NCBI RefSeq assembly: GCF_014696355.1
Contig: NZ_JACJQA010000014.1
Coordinates: forward strand, 36,491 to 100,490
Source: Pseudanabaena sp. FACHB-1998
Lineage (GTDB): Bacteria > Cyanobacteriota > Cyanobacteriia > Pseudanabaenales > Pseudanabaenaceae
Direction of reading: 5' to 3'
DNA: 64,000 nt
The notes beneath the pieces are model-generated. The model ran no database searches, had not been told where the DNA came from, and saw only the letters and a list, made by a program, of their open reading frames with translations. This document shows, in pieces, positions 41,632 through 51,341 of this stretch (positions within the stretch are counted from its first letter, which is position 1; each line of letters opens with the position of its first letter). Both the position numbers and the translations under genes were made by a program.

Positions 41632-44613
41632 ATGATTGATTATGCAAACAATCTAACTCAAGTTATCGCTCAATTGCGATCGCGATCGCGTTTATCGATC
41701 CTTAGCAGTTGGCAAAGACAGAATGATCATGGTGAATGGAAGCCATTGCCAACAGTAAATTCTAAGCAGAATCAGCCGATGTTATCTTTCTTGCCAAAGG
41801 AAGAAAATATTCATTTAAAACAAGTTTGGCAAGTTCCCGAAATATATGCAGGTTTACCCACTCTAGACGCAACCATTCGCCTTCATTTAATTTGGTGGGC
41901 AGATATTTGTGAAGTTTGGGTTAAGGGCGAGAAAGTTCAAGAAGGAGATTTATTCGATCAAAAATGCCGCCTTTTATTGACTCAAGAAGCAAAGACAAAT
42001 CAAGAATTTAGTTTAGAGATTAAACTAAACAGCACAAAGCATGACATTGGCGCGTTACAGCGTTCAGAAATAGTTTTTGAATATCCACATCAACTATGTG
42101 ATCCTGATAGATTTGCAACTGAGCTAGAGGTTCTCCAGACCTATATTCCGATTTTCGCAAAACATCAAATTGATTTACAGCCCTTAGAAACTGCTGCAAA
42201 TAGCTTAATCGCGCTTTTTTCCGTAGCTGAATCTATTACTAGTGCCAAGTTTTTTTCCCAACTCGCAGAAATTCGCGAACCATTACTGCAATATAGTGAA
42301 TTCCTCAAACAACGCCAGATCTATATACTCGGTAATTCCCATATTGATGTGGCTTGGTTGTGGGCGATCGCGGAAACTAAGAATGCAATGCAGCGCACAT
42401 TTACCTCCGCTTTAAATTTACAAAAAAGCTATCCAGAATTGATCTTCAATCAAAGCACAGCAGTTTCCTATCAATGGATGGAGCAACAATATCCTGAATT
42501 ATTTGCGCGAATTCAGTCAGCCGTAGCAGAGGGAAAATGGGAACTGATCGGGGGGATGTGGGTAGAGCCAGATGGGAACTTGCCGAGTGGCGAAGCTTTA
42601 ATTAGACAGATTCTCTATGGTCAAGAATATTTTCGGGCGAAATTCCAGCGCGAAGTTAAAATCGCATGGCTGCCTGATACCTTTGGCTTTCATTGGCAAA
42701 TGCCGCAAATCCTTTTAAAAAGCGGCTTTGAAGCTTTTGTGACTCAGAAATTACTATGGAATGATCGCAATAAGTTTCCCCATCAAATTTTTTGGTGGGA
42801 AGGTGTGGATGGAAGTCAGATTTTTACATATTTCAGTAATGAACTTGGTCAAGGATTGGAACCTGTGGCGATCGCTAAGTATCTCGCCAATCAAGAAGAA
42901 AAGCATCACATCCCTGAAACAGCGTGGCTCTATGGTGTGGGCGATCATGGTGGGGGACCAACTGCTGATATGTTAGATCTGGGGCGTGAGTGTGCCGAAT
43001 CGCCCATATTCTTTCAAATGCAATCTAGTACCCTAGAGAACTTTCTTTTAAATTTAAAGGAGAAATTACCCGCAGATTTACCTGTTTGGCAAGATGAGCT
43101 TTATTTAGAATTTCATCGCGGTACATTTACCACGAAGGCTGATCAGAAGCGGCAAAATCGCCAAATGGAAGTGCTTTTAGGCAATGCTGAAAAATTTAGT
43201 GCGATCGCCTATTTAACTAGCCAGATTCCCTATCCGCAAGCAGATTTAGAAACTGCATGGCAAGGATTACTGCTCAATCAATTTCACGATATTTTAACAG
43301 GAACCTCGATTCCTGAAGTGTTTACTGATGCCGATCGCACATGGACTGAGGCGCGAGAAATTTGCGATCGCATTTTAGTATCTGTTGAGCAGACATCATG
43401 TTTACAAGCTTGGAATTTTTTAAACTGGCAGCGATCGCAATTAATTAGACTTGCCGATAATTCTTTATGTTGGTTAGAAAATATTCCTAGCTTTGGCTTT
43501 GCAGACTTAAAAACTGTAGCAATTCGAGAAACAGATCAGCCTTTAAGCATTACTTCTGAGAATGATAAGTTTTTTCTGGAAAATATTTATCTGCGGGTTG
43601 AGATTGATGCAAAGTCTGGAGTGATTTCGCAAATATTTGATAAGCGATCGCAAAAAAATATATTGCAATCTTCTAGCGAGTTACAATTTTTTGAAGATAA
43701 AGGACAATATTGGGATGCGTGGAATATTGATCCTAATTATGAGAGTAAAAAGTTAGAATCTGCAATCTTAGAATCAATTACAATTTCAGAAAATTGCAAC
43801 TTGTTAGTATCCATTCGTATTGTTCAAAAATTCCGTAATTCTACTTTTACTCAAGAAATCCAACTAACAGCTTTTGAAGCATTTGTTACTGTCAATAATT
43901 CAATAGATTGGCAAGAGGAATATACTTTAGTTAAAGTTAATTTCCCTGTAAATTGGCAATCGTCCTATGCTACCTATGAGATTCCGATGGGAACAATTCA
44001 GCGTAGTACTTTAGGCGCAACTCCTGAAGCTAAAGCCAAATGGGAAGTTCCCGCGCAATATTGGTCAGATATATCCTCAGAGCAAGATTCTCTAGGTTTA
44101 GCCGTTCTTAATGATAGTAAGTATGGCTATGATGCTAAGCCTGATTGCTTGCGTTTAACTTTGCTGCGGAGTCCCAACTGGCCTAGTCCCAATAGCGATC
44201 GCGGGTATCATCAGTTTACCTATCGCCTAGTTCCCCATCAAGGAGATTGGCGCGGGGCAAATATTGTCCAATTAGCGCAAGAATTGAACAATCCAATTGT
44301 TTTAAAAAATTCGCCAATTCCAGAAACTTCGCAAAGTTTTCTAAATATTTCTGCACCAAATATTATTCTCTCCGCCTTCAAGCGATCGCAAGATCAATCA
44401 GGTTGGATCATCCGTTTATACGAGGCGCATGGTCAGACAACAGAAACAAATATTGAGATTTCATCACATTTATTGTCATTAAAAAATATATGGGAATGTG
44501 ATCTCATGGAAAATCCTCAAACTCAACTCAATCTAGAAAATACTAATGTAAATATTAATCTTTTCAAAGTATCTTTTAAAGCCTATGAAATTAAAACCTT
44601 CTTAATTTCTTAA
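41632..44613 (+). CDS. Alpha-mannosidase, GH38
   Basis: A 993-residue glycoside hydrolase of family 38. The zinc-binding H-x-D of the catalytic domain is in ILGNSHIDVAWLWAIAETK (H237, D239). The nucleophile region is IAWLPDTFGFHWQMPQIL (D349). The middle helical domain contains LLLNQFHDILTGTSIPEVF, with the second zinc histidine region. The C-terminal half is beta-rich and matches the GH38 C-terminal domains. It releases alpha-linked mannose and may recycle glycan or polysaccharide. The N-terminal 200 residues form the usual accessory beta domain. There is no signal peptide, so it is probably cytosolic. Linkage preference cannot be told. Confidence 0.93.
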   Translation: MIDYANNLTQVIAQLRSRSRLSILSSWQRQNDHGEWKPLPTVNSKQNQPMLSFLPKEENIHLKQVWQVPEIYAGLPTLDATIRLHLIWWADICEVWVKGEKVQEGDLFDQKCRLLLTQEAKTNQEFSLEIKLNSTKHDIGALQRSEIVFEYPHQLCDPDRFATELEVLQTYIPIFAKHQIDLQPLETAANSLIALFSVAESITSAKFFSQLAEIREPLLQYSEFLKQRQIYILGNSHIDVAWLWAIAETKNAMQRTFTSALNLQKSYPELIFNQSTAVSYQWMEQQYPELFARIQSAVAEGKWELIGGMWVEPDGNLPSGEALIRQILYGQEYFRAKFQREVKIAWLPDTFGFHWQMPQILLKSGFEAFVTQKLLWNDRNKFPHQIFWWEGVDGSQIFTYFSNELGQGLEPVAIAKYLANQEEKHHIPETAWLYGVGDHGGGPTADMLDLGRECAESPIFFQMQSSTLENFLLNLKEKLPADLPVWQDELYLEFHRGTFTTKADQKRQNRQMEVLLGNAEKFSAIAYLTSQIPYPQADLETAWQGLLLNQFHDILTGTSIPEVFTDADRTWTEAREICDRILVSVEQTSCLQAWNFLNWQRSQLIRLADNSLCWLENIPSFGFADLKTVAIRETDQPLSITSENDKFFLENIYLRVEIDAKSGVISQIFDKRSQKNILQSSSELQFFEDKGQYWDAWNIDPNYESKKLESAILESITISENCNLLVSIRIVQKFRNSTFTQEIQLTAFEAFVTVNNSIDWQEEYTLVKVNFPVNWQSSYATYEIPMGTIQRSTLGATPEAKAKWEVPAQYWSDISSEQDSLGLAVLNDSKYGYDAKPDCLRLTLLRSPNWPSPNSDRGYHQFTYRLVPHQGDWRGANIVQLAQELNNPIVLKNSPIPETSQSFLNISAPNIILSAFKRSQDQSGWIIRLYEAHGQTTETNIEISSHLLSLKNIWECDLMENPQTQLNLENTNVNINLFKVSFKAYEIKTFLIS

Positions 44614-44642
44614 TGTAGCAACGTAAGTTTTGCTTAGGACAT

Positions 44643-44697
44643 AAACCCCAAAAGATGAGTAGCAGCGCGAAGCGCTGCTACTCATCTTTTGGGGTTT
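44643..44697. repeat. Class 1-type hairpin between convergent genes
   Basis: Perfect 26-bp arms (AAACCCCAAAAGATGAGTAG...) surround GAA. The core GAGTAGCAGCGC/GCGCTGCTACTC differs from the more usual GAGTTGCGGCGC at two positions in both arms, a compensated change. The left flank TTAGGACAT is kept. Confidence 0.85.
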
Positions 44698-44702
44698 GAT
44701 AA

Positions 44703-46946
44703 TTAACGGAAATTCCACATCTCGTAGCGACCATTACGGAGCGTGAGAATTTGCCCATCGACATTGCTGGGTAAAACATCAATCCAAACCCTCCCGCCAT
44801 TCATATCACTAAAGATTAGCGAACCGTCGTTCGCAAAGGTAATCGCTAGCGGATAATGGCGATCGCCTAAATCAATTTGTTCTCGATTGAGCAAGAGTAA
44901 GTATTCTGATTTACCAGAACCATCAAGATTTACCGCCGATAAAGTCCATTGCTGCTGCACTAACAAGCTAAAATCTTCAATACTTACGGAGACCTGCCCG
45001 TTCCGTTGTAATTCGCGATACATCGCTCTGATTAGCTTTTCAATCGTTTTAGGAGAGAGGGATTGCCAATCAACGGAAGATCCTTTTGGCGGATCGAAAA
45101 TTCCACCACTGGTCACAAGGGGGGCAATCACGCTTTTATTAAGGATTGAGGCAAGAGAAATATCACCTGAAGCCAGAATCTTTAATCGACCGCCATCACT
45201 TACCCAGAGGGATTGGGCTGTTAAAGTCGCTGTTTGGGACTTGCCATAGGCATCATAGGTCACTACTCCCAAATTATTATTAAGCGAAAGCCCTAAAACG
45301 CGCCACAACAATATGGAAGATCGATCGCTTAATTCGGGAAAAGGATCATTGCGCCAGCGATCGCCATCCTTAATCAAATCAATACTCACCTCATACCAAG
45401 CCTGACCAGCATCCAGCTTTGGCGGAGGCAAGAACCAATCTGCACCAGCATTTCCTTTGCCGATGTAAGACACAGTTCCTAATAATTGCTGCGGTTTTAA
45501 ATAAATTGGCGCGAGATCGAGGCGTTGCAATAATTGATTGGAATCTTTAGCATCCACATTTTGCGATCGCAACCATTGCTCAGCACGCCGCAAGCCATTG
45601 CGATGTAATACCACCAAGCCACCCCAGATCTTAATTTCCTTGGCTCCCGTAAAGCTCAGCATCGTCATCACCCTTTGCCAAATGTGTGGATGATATTTCG
45701 CCAGCATTTCCGCAATTTTATCGCCTTTATAACTGGGATCATTAGCGATCGCGAGGGCATCATTCCATCTGCCATCAATGATATTAATCAAAGCTCTTTC
45801 CCCCAGATTGGAATTAGGATTTTGAGCTTGCTCAAAGGTGATTTTAGAATGCAAACTAATTAGGTCATACTGCTCTTGAATAAAGGGCGGTAGAGTTTTG
45901 CCTTGAGAACGCAATTCGGTAACCATGAAATTGAACTTTTCAAGAGCAGGTGTCCATAGTCCTACACTTGCCATTAATAGAGCGTCTTGATATGCCTTGG
46001 GCTGATTTTTAGCTTCGTTGAGGTTTATCTGTCGTAATTGGATTTTGCGAATGGAATTGAGAATCACTTCTTCTGGTTGATAAATCAAGAATGCTGGTTC
46101 AAATTCTTGACTTTGGTTAACAACTAACTGAGAGGAATTATTGTTCGATAATACATTCCGCCATTTCGGAAGCTCCCCCGCAGGACTATTCCAAGCATCT
46201 AACTCAAATAGTTGCGATCTCTTATCGGCGGCAAAATAGTAGATTTGTCCATAGGTAATGCCATCGACATTGCCAGAAGTCGTAAACCAAATCCCATTTT
46301 TTAATCCACCAATATCCTTGGGTGAATTATCTAAAAGGGAAAGCCTTTTTAAGGGTAAACGGTTGCGGTTTGGTTGCAGTCTTTCGGGAGGGTTATAGGT
46401 GATGTATTTGAGCAGAGGCGATCGCACAAAGTATTCATCAATTCCTGAAATGGTGGTTGTGCTGATTAACAGAAGCTTTTCTACACCTCGATCCATGACA
46501 GACTGATAGAGACGAATTTCGCGTATATTTTGGGTCTCTGTTTCCAGTACCGTATAAAGAGTTTCTCCCTCCTTTAGTCCAAAACTCTCGCCTAACTTAA
46601 GCTGGTTTCGCTTTAGTTCTGATTGGATTTGAGAAATACTTTTAGGAATGTTCCATAGAGAATTGGAATAAAATGCGGGAGCTTCAGACGAACCTAGCCA
46701 ACTAATCGCTAAAGGATTGGCGAGATAAACTACCCCTAATCCAATTAGTCCCCCCACTAATGGAATACTTAAAACAATACCAAAATTTGCCCATGTAAAG
46801 CGATCGCGTGGATCACTAACGGATGGTGTTGATGAAGATTTCGCTAAAGATGCAGGACTTGCCCCAGCCGACAATTCGACGGGTAATTCAGGATCAGTCT
46901 TAACAAGATCGCCAAAAGTTTTTGGGGATTCAGGCAAAGATTCCAT
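44703..46946 (-). CDS. Large single-pass membrane protein, cyanobacterial, unknown function
   Basis: A 747-residue protein that I do not recognise beyond similarity in type to conserved cyanobacterial hypotheticals. The N-terminal 55 residues are acidic and Ser/Pro-rich. One transmembrane helix (about 58-80, FGIVLSIPLVGGLIGLGVVYLA) follows. The rest is probably periplasmic or lumenal and alternates beta-rich stretches with a helical middle (about 310-430). The last 150 residues look like a beta-propeller or sensor-like domain (YPLAITFANDGSLIFSD). I prefer the ATG at 46946; M1 at 46988 adds 14 poorly supported residues. It is transcribed alone. Confidence 0.7.
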   Translation of the reverse strand: MESLPESPKTFGDLVKTDPELPVELSAGASPASLAKSSSTPSVSDPRDRFTWANFGIVLSIPLVGGLIGLGVVYLANPLAISWLGSSEAPAFYSNSLWNIPKSISQIQSELKRNQLKLGESFGLKEGETLYTVLETETQNIREIRLYQSVMDRGVEKLLLISTTTISGIDEYFVRSPLLKYITYNPPERLQPNRNRLPLKRLSLLDNSPKDIGGLKNGIWFTTSGNVDGITYGQIYYFAADKRSQLFELDAWNSPAGELPKWRNVLSNNNSSQLVVNQSQEFEPAFLIYQPEEVILNSIRKIQLRQINLNEAKNQPKAYQDALLMASVGLWTPALEKFNFMVTELRSQGKTLPPFIQEQYDLISLHSKITFEQAQNPNSNLGERALINIIDGRWNDALAIANDPSYKGDKIAEMLAKYHPHIWQRVMTMLSFTGAKEIKIWGGLVVLHRNGLRRAEQWLRSQNVDAKDSNQLLQRLDLAPIYLKPQQLLGTVSYIGKGNAGADWFLPPPKLDAGQAWYEVSIDLIKDGDRWRNDPFPELSDRSSILLWRVLGLSLNNNLGVVTYDAYGKSQTATLTAQSLWVSDGGRLKILASGDISLASILNKSVIAPLVTSGGIFDPPKGSSVDWQSLSPKTIEKLIRAMYRELQRNGQVSVSIEDFSLLVQQQWTLSAVNLDGSGKSEYLLLLNREQIDLGDRHYPLAITFANDGSLIFSDMNGGRVWIDVLPSNVDGQILTLRNGRYEMWNFR

Positions 46947-47000
46947 GTGCGGTATCGCAAATCCTATACGGTTGCCATAGCCTAGCATATCTAGGACAAA

Positions 47001-47057
47001 TCAAACTAAAATAAGTAAAAGCGGCGCTTCGCGCCGCCTTTACTTATTTTGGTTTGA
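47001..47057. repeat. Class 1-type hairpin upstream of the large membrane protein gene
   Basis: 27-nt arms (TCAAACTAAAATAAGTAAAA... and complement) with two mismatches surround TTC, apex GCTTCGC. Left flank CTAGGACAAA is class 1-like. Outer ATAAGT resembles the arm of the copy at 30078. Confidence 0.75.
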
Positions 47058-47120
47058 TGTAAGTGGGAAGGGAGTAGCTATTTTTAGCTTAAGTATTACA
47101 GTGCCAATCGCCCGTAATAC

Positions 47121-47612
47121 TTAACGATAGTTGGTAAATTGTAAGGCTAGGGGGAAATCCTCGCCTTTGACAAGTTGGATAATTTCCTGTAGCTCGTCTT
47201 TAGATTTGGAAGTGACCCGCAAAGCATCGCCTTGTATGGAAGCTTGGGACTTAGGAAAATTATCACGGATAGTCTTAGATAGTTTTTTTGCTTGATCCTG
47301 TTCGATGCCACGCTTGAGCTTGATTTTTTGAATGACGCGATTGCCGCTAGCCGACTCAATTTCGCCATAGTCAAAAATTTTCAGCGATAAACCACGCTTA
47401 ATGGACTTAGATTGCAACACATCAACTACCGCAGTTAAGGTCATTTCGCTATTAGTTTTAATAGTGATTAGTTCCTTTTCTAGTTCAACTTCAGTATTCG
47501 TACTTTTGAGGTCATAGCGGCTGACAATTTCACGGCGCGTTTGATCGATCGCATTGACCAGTTCTTGATGGTCGAAATCGCTCACAATATCAAAGGAATA
47601 ACTAGAAGCCAT
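47121..47612 (-). CDS. YajQ family nucleotide-binding protein
   Basis: A 163-residue member of the YajQ family: [36 protein letters not shown] at the N-terminus, ending ALQFTNYR. The family has two ferredoxin-like domains and binds nucleotides; some members bind cyclic di-GMP and act with a transcription factor in pathogens. In cyanobacteria no role is established. Start at ATG 47612 fits the family. A hairpin AAGTATTAC...GTAATACTT (about 47090-47122) overlaps the stop and probably ends transcription. Confidence 0.93.
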   Translation of the reverse strand: MASSYSFDIVSDFDHQELVNAIDQTRREIVSRYDLKSTNTEVELEKELITIKTNSEMTLTAVVDVLQSKSIKRGLSLKIFDYGEIESASGNRVIQKIKLKRGIEQDQAKKLSKTIRDNFPKSQASIQGDALRVTSKSKDELQEIIQLVKGEDFPLALQFTNYR

Positions 47613-47770
47613 AGATTTATTTAAGGGGTTATGAAGGAGATTATTTTATAAATTACAGGTTATAAACTGCAATTACTAATATTGGCACAGCGATCTAGGA
47701 TAGCAAAAAAGTTGCTTAGGGTTTCGTAATTTAATTTTGATGACACAGTGTGGCTGTGCCATCAAAAGTC

Positions 47771-48898
47771 CTATTCCCACAAACGTCTACCCTCTTGACC
47801 ATGGAGGCGATCGTGAGTATCTCTTAACAGCTTTGGTATATCCAGATTTTCGGGACATCTCGGTAAGCAATCGCCGCAATCAGTACAGCGAATTGCTTTA
47901 GTTCCGGGAAACCAATGTCCCGCATTCTCAAACATTTTGTAACGATACTTGCCAAACTCCACCATATCAAAGCCGATCACTAAATTTCGCAGCCTTAGGA
48001 CTTCAGGAATATTAATGCTTTCAGGACAGGGTAGGCATTGATAACATTGAGAACACAGATCTTTATCTAGCAATGTGTAGCGCCGATTCATGCAATCGAG
48101 AACCGCTTGCTCTAGCTCCGACATCGGCGAGTCATTGTCCCATGCGTCTTGATGGGAATCTACTTCTGAGGGGATCGCTGCCCCAAGGCTGAGGGTATGA
48201 ACTCGCGGATCGCTTAGCAAAAAGCGATCGCACATATATAGGGCGGTAAATGGATAGCAAACCCCTGCTAATTCTTCTGAAGGATTGTAGAGCATTCCGC
48301 CTTTATCGGAAGGTGAAATGATAAATACACCCATATCTTTTTCATGGGCTAGTTGCACCGCAGGAGCATTGCGTTGATTGAAGTAGTAGTAATGTAAATT
48401 GACCGATTCAAATAAATCTGTGCGAATCGTATCGAGAATGACGTTCAAAGGGGCATGGGTGGAGAATCCCACATGTCCAATCATTTTTTGATCGATGGCT
48501 TCTCTTACTGCCTTCATGCATCCATTGGGATTTGTCACTAGTTCGATATGTTCGGATAGATTAATCCCATGAATATCGAAGTTATCGATATAGTCCACAT
48601 TCATTTTTTTGAGTGCATGTTCGATCTGACGACGCATAGAGTCTGCGTCTTTAGTGGGTGAAATTTTGGTGGTTAAATAAAAGCGATCGCGTTGTTGTTT
48701 CAATCCATTTCGCATCGCTTGACCGATATATTCTTCGCTCTTTCCGTAGCCTTGAGCAGTTTCAATGTGATTAATCCCCACCTCTAAGGCTCGTAAAATA
48801 GTTCTATGGGCATTGTCGGCTGATTCTAAATAGCGCATTGCTCCCAGAGAAAATACGGATAGGAGCATTTCAGTTTTACCAAAGCGACGGTAGCGCAT
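47771..48898 (-). CDS. Aldo/keto reductase with C-terminal 4Fe-4S domain
   Basis: A 375-residue protein with an aldo/keto reductase barrel: MRYRRFGKTEMLLSVFSLGAMRY start, GINHIETAQGYGKSEEYIG with the catalytic tyrosine, and FYLTTKISPTKDA with the catalytic lysine. A ferredoxin-like tail follows: CSQCYQCLPCPESINIP (about 285-301) and CTDCGDCLPRCPENLDIP (about 340-357), each with cysteines for a [4Fe-4S] cluster. The architecture is common in cyanobacteria and anaerobes and suggests electron transfer from ferredoxin or to a small carbonyl, but no substrate is known. It is complete and stands alone. Confidence 0.92.
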   Translation of the reverse strand: MRYRRFGKTEMLLSVFSLGAMRYLESADNAHRTILRALEVGINHIETAQGYGKSEEYIGQAMRNGLKQQRDRFYLTTKISPTKDADSMRRQIEHALKKMNVDYIDNFDIHGINLSEHIELVTNPNGCMKAVREAIDQKMIGHVGFSTHAPLNVILDTIRTDLFESVNLHYYYFNQRNAPAVQLAHEKDMGVFIISPSDKGGMLYNPSEELAGVCYPFTALYMCDRFLLSDPRVHTLSLGAAIPSEVDSHQDAWDNDSPMSELEQAVLDCMNRRYTLLDKDLCSQCYQCLPCPESINIPEVLRLRNLVIGFDMVEFGKYRYKMFENAGHWFPGTKAIRCTDCGDCLPRCPENLDIPKLLRDTHDRLHGQEGRRLWE

Positions 48899-48944
48899 AG
48901 CTTATCTAAATAAATATATTCACTAATATAGCAATCCTAAATGA

Positions 48945-49046
48945 TTTGAGAGTGCGTCCAAAGGGACGCACTCTCAAATCAAAACCCAAGAAGACGAGTT
49001 GCGGCGCTTCGCGCCGCAACTCGTCTTCTTGCGAGAATGGCAACAG
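48945..49046. repeat. Compound repeat: small hairpin plus class 1 copy
   Basis: TTTGAGAGTGCGTCC-AAAG-complement (48945-48978) is joined to a class 1 core with 20-bp perfect arms AAGAAGACGAGTTGCGGCGC (48988-49007) and complement (49011-49030) around TTC. The right flank jumps directly to GAGAATGGCAACAG, so the usual GGGTTTTGTGTCCTAA is deleted. Confidence 0.8.
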
Positions 49047-49091
49047 TCAGGGGTGCGGGGCAAAAAATGCACCCTGACTATTGGTAAGTGA

Positions 49092-49134
49092 ATAGATGAG
49101 AGATATATGGCGAAGCCATATATCTCTCATCTAT
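49092..49134. terminator. 20-bp perfect hairpin overlapping a stop codon
   Basis: ATAGATGAGAGATATATGGC and its complement surround GAA. It contains the stop codon of the 129-residue gene on the - strand at its right edge, so it may be that gene's terminator. Confidence 0.8.
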
Positions 49135-49520
49135 TGGGAGATGCGATTAATGGCTTCAAACATTTCTCCATCGGAAATTATTTGCTGACGTTGTTGCTTT
49201 TTAAAGTTGGCAATGCGATCGCCCATAGTTTGGCGATCGGTAATCACTTCTTTTTCTGGAAGTCGCCAATTAAGAAATCTATCTAAACCTTCGAGAGGCG
49301 CAAAGGAAAGATTGTTTTGAGAAAATCGCAATAGTTGCATACTGCCGCCACCCACCGCAGGAGCATTAGTTTGCTGCATCTCTAATAGCATTTGTTGCGC
49401 GGGGGAAATTGCTTTGGACTGATTTTGTCCGATCGCGATCTGGGCGTTTAGATATTCGGTATTTAAGGAAAATACACTACTGGCGATCGCCAATAAACCG
49501 AGAATTTTAAATAAAGCCAT
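49131..49520 (-). CDS. Small exported protein, unknown function
   Basis: A 129-residue protein starting with a typical signal peptide: MALFK, hydrophobic ILGLLAIASSVFSL, then a likely cleavage near LNAQ-IAIGQ (about residue 27). The mature part is Gln/Asn-rich in its first half (QQMLLEMQQTNAPAVGGGSMQLLRF) and charged in the second (EKEVITDRQTMGDRIANFKKQQRQQ). I do not recognise it. It is probably periplasmic or secreted. The repeats on either side isolate it as a single transcription unit. Confidence 0.7.
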   Translation of the reverse strand: MALFKILGLLAIASSVFSLNTEYLNAQIAIGQNQSKAISPAQQMLLEMQQTNAPAVGGGSMQLLRFSQNNLSFAPLEGLDRFLNWRLPEKEVITDRQTMGDRIANFKKQQRQQIISDGEMFEAINRISQ

Positions 49521-49612
49521 GCCAACTTTCCTAAAACTTTACAGAGAGAAATGCAACATAAATGCGTCTTCTGCGGCTATCGTCATTTGTAGTGAGACGG
49601 AACCAAAACCCC

Positions 49613-49686
49613 AGAAGTGAGTGGTGGCGCTTCGCGCCGCCACTCACTTCTGATTTTGTATCCTAACAAGACTGACGACAGCTATA
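49613..49686. repeat. Class 1 element, partial
   Basis: Arms AGAAGTGAGTGGTGGCGC and TTC loop with GCGCCGCCACTCACTTCT (one T-G mismatch). Right flank GTATCCTAACAAG then GACGACAGCTATA is the class 1 terminal repeat. The left side (about 49578-49612) is degenerate. The 432-bp gap before tatC contains this, the hairpin at 49764 and a half-copy near 49834-49856; no gene is seen. Confidence 0.75.
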
Positions 49687-49763
49687 AACATATTAAAACT
49701 AACATTACCTTCGTTTTTTACCGCTAAATGTTAGAAAACTTACAATCTCAGTAGCTGGGCGCA

Positions 49764-49808
49764 CTTCAAGAGTAAAGGCTGGGCTTCGCCCAGCCTTTAC
49801 TCTTGAAG
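49764..49808. repeat. 21-bp perfect hairpin, TTC loop, upstream of tatC
   Basis: CTTCAAGAGTAAAGGCTGGG-C and its complement surround TTC (apex GGGCTTCGCCC). Its AGTAAAGGC/GCCTTTACT resembles the inner arm of the copy at 47001. Confidence 0.8.
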
Positions 49809-49952
49809 CATTGCTTATAGTTGCAGCACTTTTTGTCGCAACTCTCTTTGGGTTTTTCTTGATATACTTGGCGACAGCGATACTTTGATTATTTGATAGT
49901 TTTTAAGCAATCGAGTTAAGCGATCGACAAGTAGATTTTTAGTAACGACACC

Positions 49953-50816
49953 ATGCTAGAGACGGTAAGTGAAGCAGAGCAACCAAAAGATTTGGCAGAT
50001 GCATCAGCTATGGAGCCAGTAAATACGGAGGCGATCGCCATTGTCGATACTCAAGTCGATACCCAAATTGTTGATGAGCCACAAGTCGATGATGATCTTG
50101 ATGTAGTGGATGATCTTGAGGATGTGGAGATGTCCCTCTTCGATCACTTAGAGGAATTGCGATCGCGAATTTTTTATGCCCTCATTGCGGTGTTTGTGGG
50201 GGTAATTGGCTGCTTTGCCTTGGTTAATAAAATTGTGGCTCTGCTAGAAATCCCTGCTCAAGGTGTGAAATTTTTGCAACTTGCCCCGGGGGAATATTTC
50301 TTTGTGTCGATTAAGGTGGCTGGCTACAGTGGTCTATTAGTGGCAAGCCCTGCAATTTTGTACCAAATTGTCAGATTTATTCTGCCCGGACTTACGCGCA
50401 AGGAAAAACGGGCGATCGCGCCGATTGTTTTCGGCTCTAGCATTTTATTTGTTTTAGGGATTGTCTTTGCCTATGAGTTATTAATCCCTGCGGCGCTTAA
50501 TTTCTTTATCAGCTATGGCGGGGATGTGGTTGAGCAGTTTTGGTCAATCGATCGCTATTTTGAGTTTGTCCTATTGCTACTTTTCAGCACAGGCTTAGCA
50601 TTCCAGATACCCGTGATACAGGCTTTGTTAGCCATGACAGGTATTGTGAGTTCTAAAAGGATGTTGGCGGGTTGGCGCTATGTTGTTCTGGGTGCAGTAA
50701 TTTTAGGTGCGGTGTTGACTCCATCAACTGATCCCATGACCCAAAGTTTATTGGCTGGTGCAGTCGGCATTTTATACTTTGGTGGCATTTTCTTAGTTAA
50801 AGCGATGGGTAAATAG
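49953..50816 (+). CDS. tatC: Sec-independent protein translocase TatC
   Basis: A 287-residue core subunit of the twin-arginine translocase. It binds the twin-arginine signal peptide of folded cofactor proteins and recruits TatA. The start of the core is [21 protein letters not shown] (about residue 55), with the conserved glutamate pair. Six helices follow. The central [39 protein letters not shown] and [19 protein letters not shown] blocks are conserved. The first 50 residues are an acidic, low-complexity extension ([14 protein letters not shown]), longer than in most TatC proteins. tatA is not in the window. Confidence 0.95.
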   Translation: MLETVSEAEQPKDLADASAMEPVNTEAIAIVDTQVDTQIVDEPQVDDDLDVVDDLEDVEMSLFDHLEELRSRIFYALIAVFVGVIGCFALVNKIVALLEIPAQGVKFLQLAPGEYFFVSIKVAGYSGLLVASPAILYQIVRFILPGLTRKEKRAIAPIVFGSSILFVLGIVFAYELLIPAALNFFISYGGDVVEQFWSIDRYFEFVLLLLFSTGLAFQIPVIQALLAMTGIVSSKRMLAGWRYVVLGAVILGAVLTPSTDPMTQSLLAGAVGILYFGGIFLVKAMGK

Positions 50817-50888
50817 TTTTACGATTTTTGCTATTTTTAGGTTGAAACCAAAATCAAAATGAAATTCGTTAAAATATTAGTTGCGTTC

Positions 50889-50924
50889 CTCAAGTATCAT
50901 TTCACTGGTGAAATGATACTTGAG
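50889..50924. repeat. Hairpin at the truncation point of a toxin gene
   Basis: 17-bp perfect arms CTCAAGTATCATTTCAC (50889-50905) and complement (50908-50924). It coincides with the point where the PIN-toxin reading frame loses similarity and stops, so it probably inserted into, or formed at, the break. Confidence 0.75.
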
Positions 50925-51021
50925 TGAATGTGATGCTTAGATTCATTGCTTTTGAGTAAAGTGTATCTTGAGGATCGAGTAGGGCGATCCAATATCCTGT
51001 ATCAGCAAAAACTGTTTTCAT
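50902..51021 (-). pseudogene. Truncated PIN-domain toxin
   Basis: The 39-codon frame starts MKTVFADTGYWIALLDPQDT, the normal start of a VapC-like PIN toxin with its first catalytic aspartate, D7. It overlaps the upstream antitoxin frame as ATGA. After about residue 33 it runs into a palindromic hairpin and stops at 50902-50904. The remaining three quarters of the domain is gone; no continuation is visible toward tatC. The product cannot have PIN activity. Confidence 0.75.
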
Positions 51022-51293
51022 GCTTCAATCTTTGGAGAACCATAAAGATAATGGTCATGGTTAATTGATCCATCATGGGGAAGTTTGTCCCATTCTTCGT
51101 TGGGAACTTAGGCTTGAATTTCTTTGACTCGCTCTAATAGGTCGAGAATTCCGTTTGTTTTTGTTTCAGTTGCTTGATTGTTAACTTTGGCTTGCTGACG
51201 TTGTTTGAGAAATAGGCAAAAGTCAAGGATTTCTTCAACTAATGATTCGGGGGCTTGTTCAAGTTCTTTGCTAAGTTGTTCTCTAAACGTCAT
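51018..51293 (-). pseudogene. DUF2281-type antitoxin gene with premature stop
   Basis: The frame starts MTFREQLSKELEQAPESLVEEILDFCLFLKQRQ, the DUF2281 antitoxin type. It stops at a TAA (51108-51110) after 61 residues. Beyond that stop, the same frame continues VPNEEWDKLPHDGSINHDHYLYGSPK, the typical C-terminus of these antitoxins, and ends at 51018 with the ATGA overlap to the toxin. So one nonsense mutation splits an original 91-residue antitoxin. The first 61 residues may still be made as a DNA-binding fragment. Confidence 0.75.
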
Positions 51294-51341
51294 TTTGTTG
51301 TTCTCCTATTGTCACTCTCAATATTCTCTAGCTTAATTTAA

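Noticed and set aside
17289..49686. Regularly similar palindromes as a CRISPR array
   Set aside because: The copies are kilobases apart, have no spacers and no cas genes are present; they are dispersed elements.
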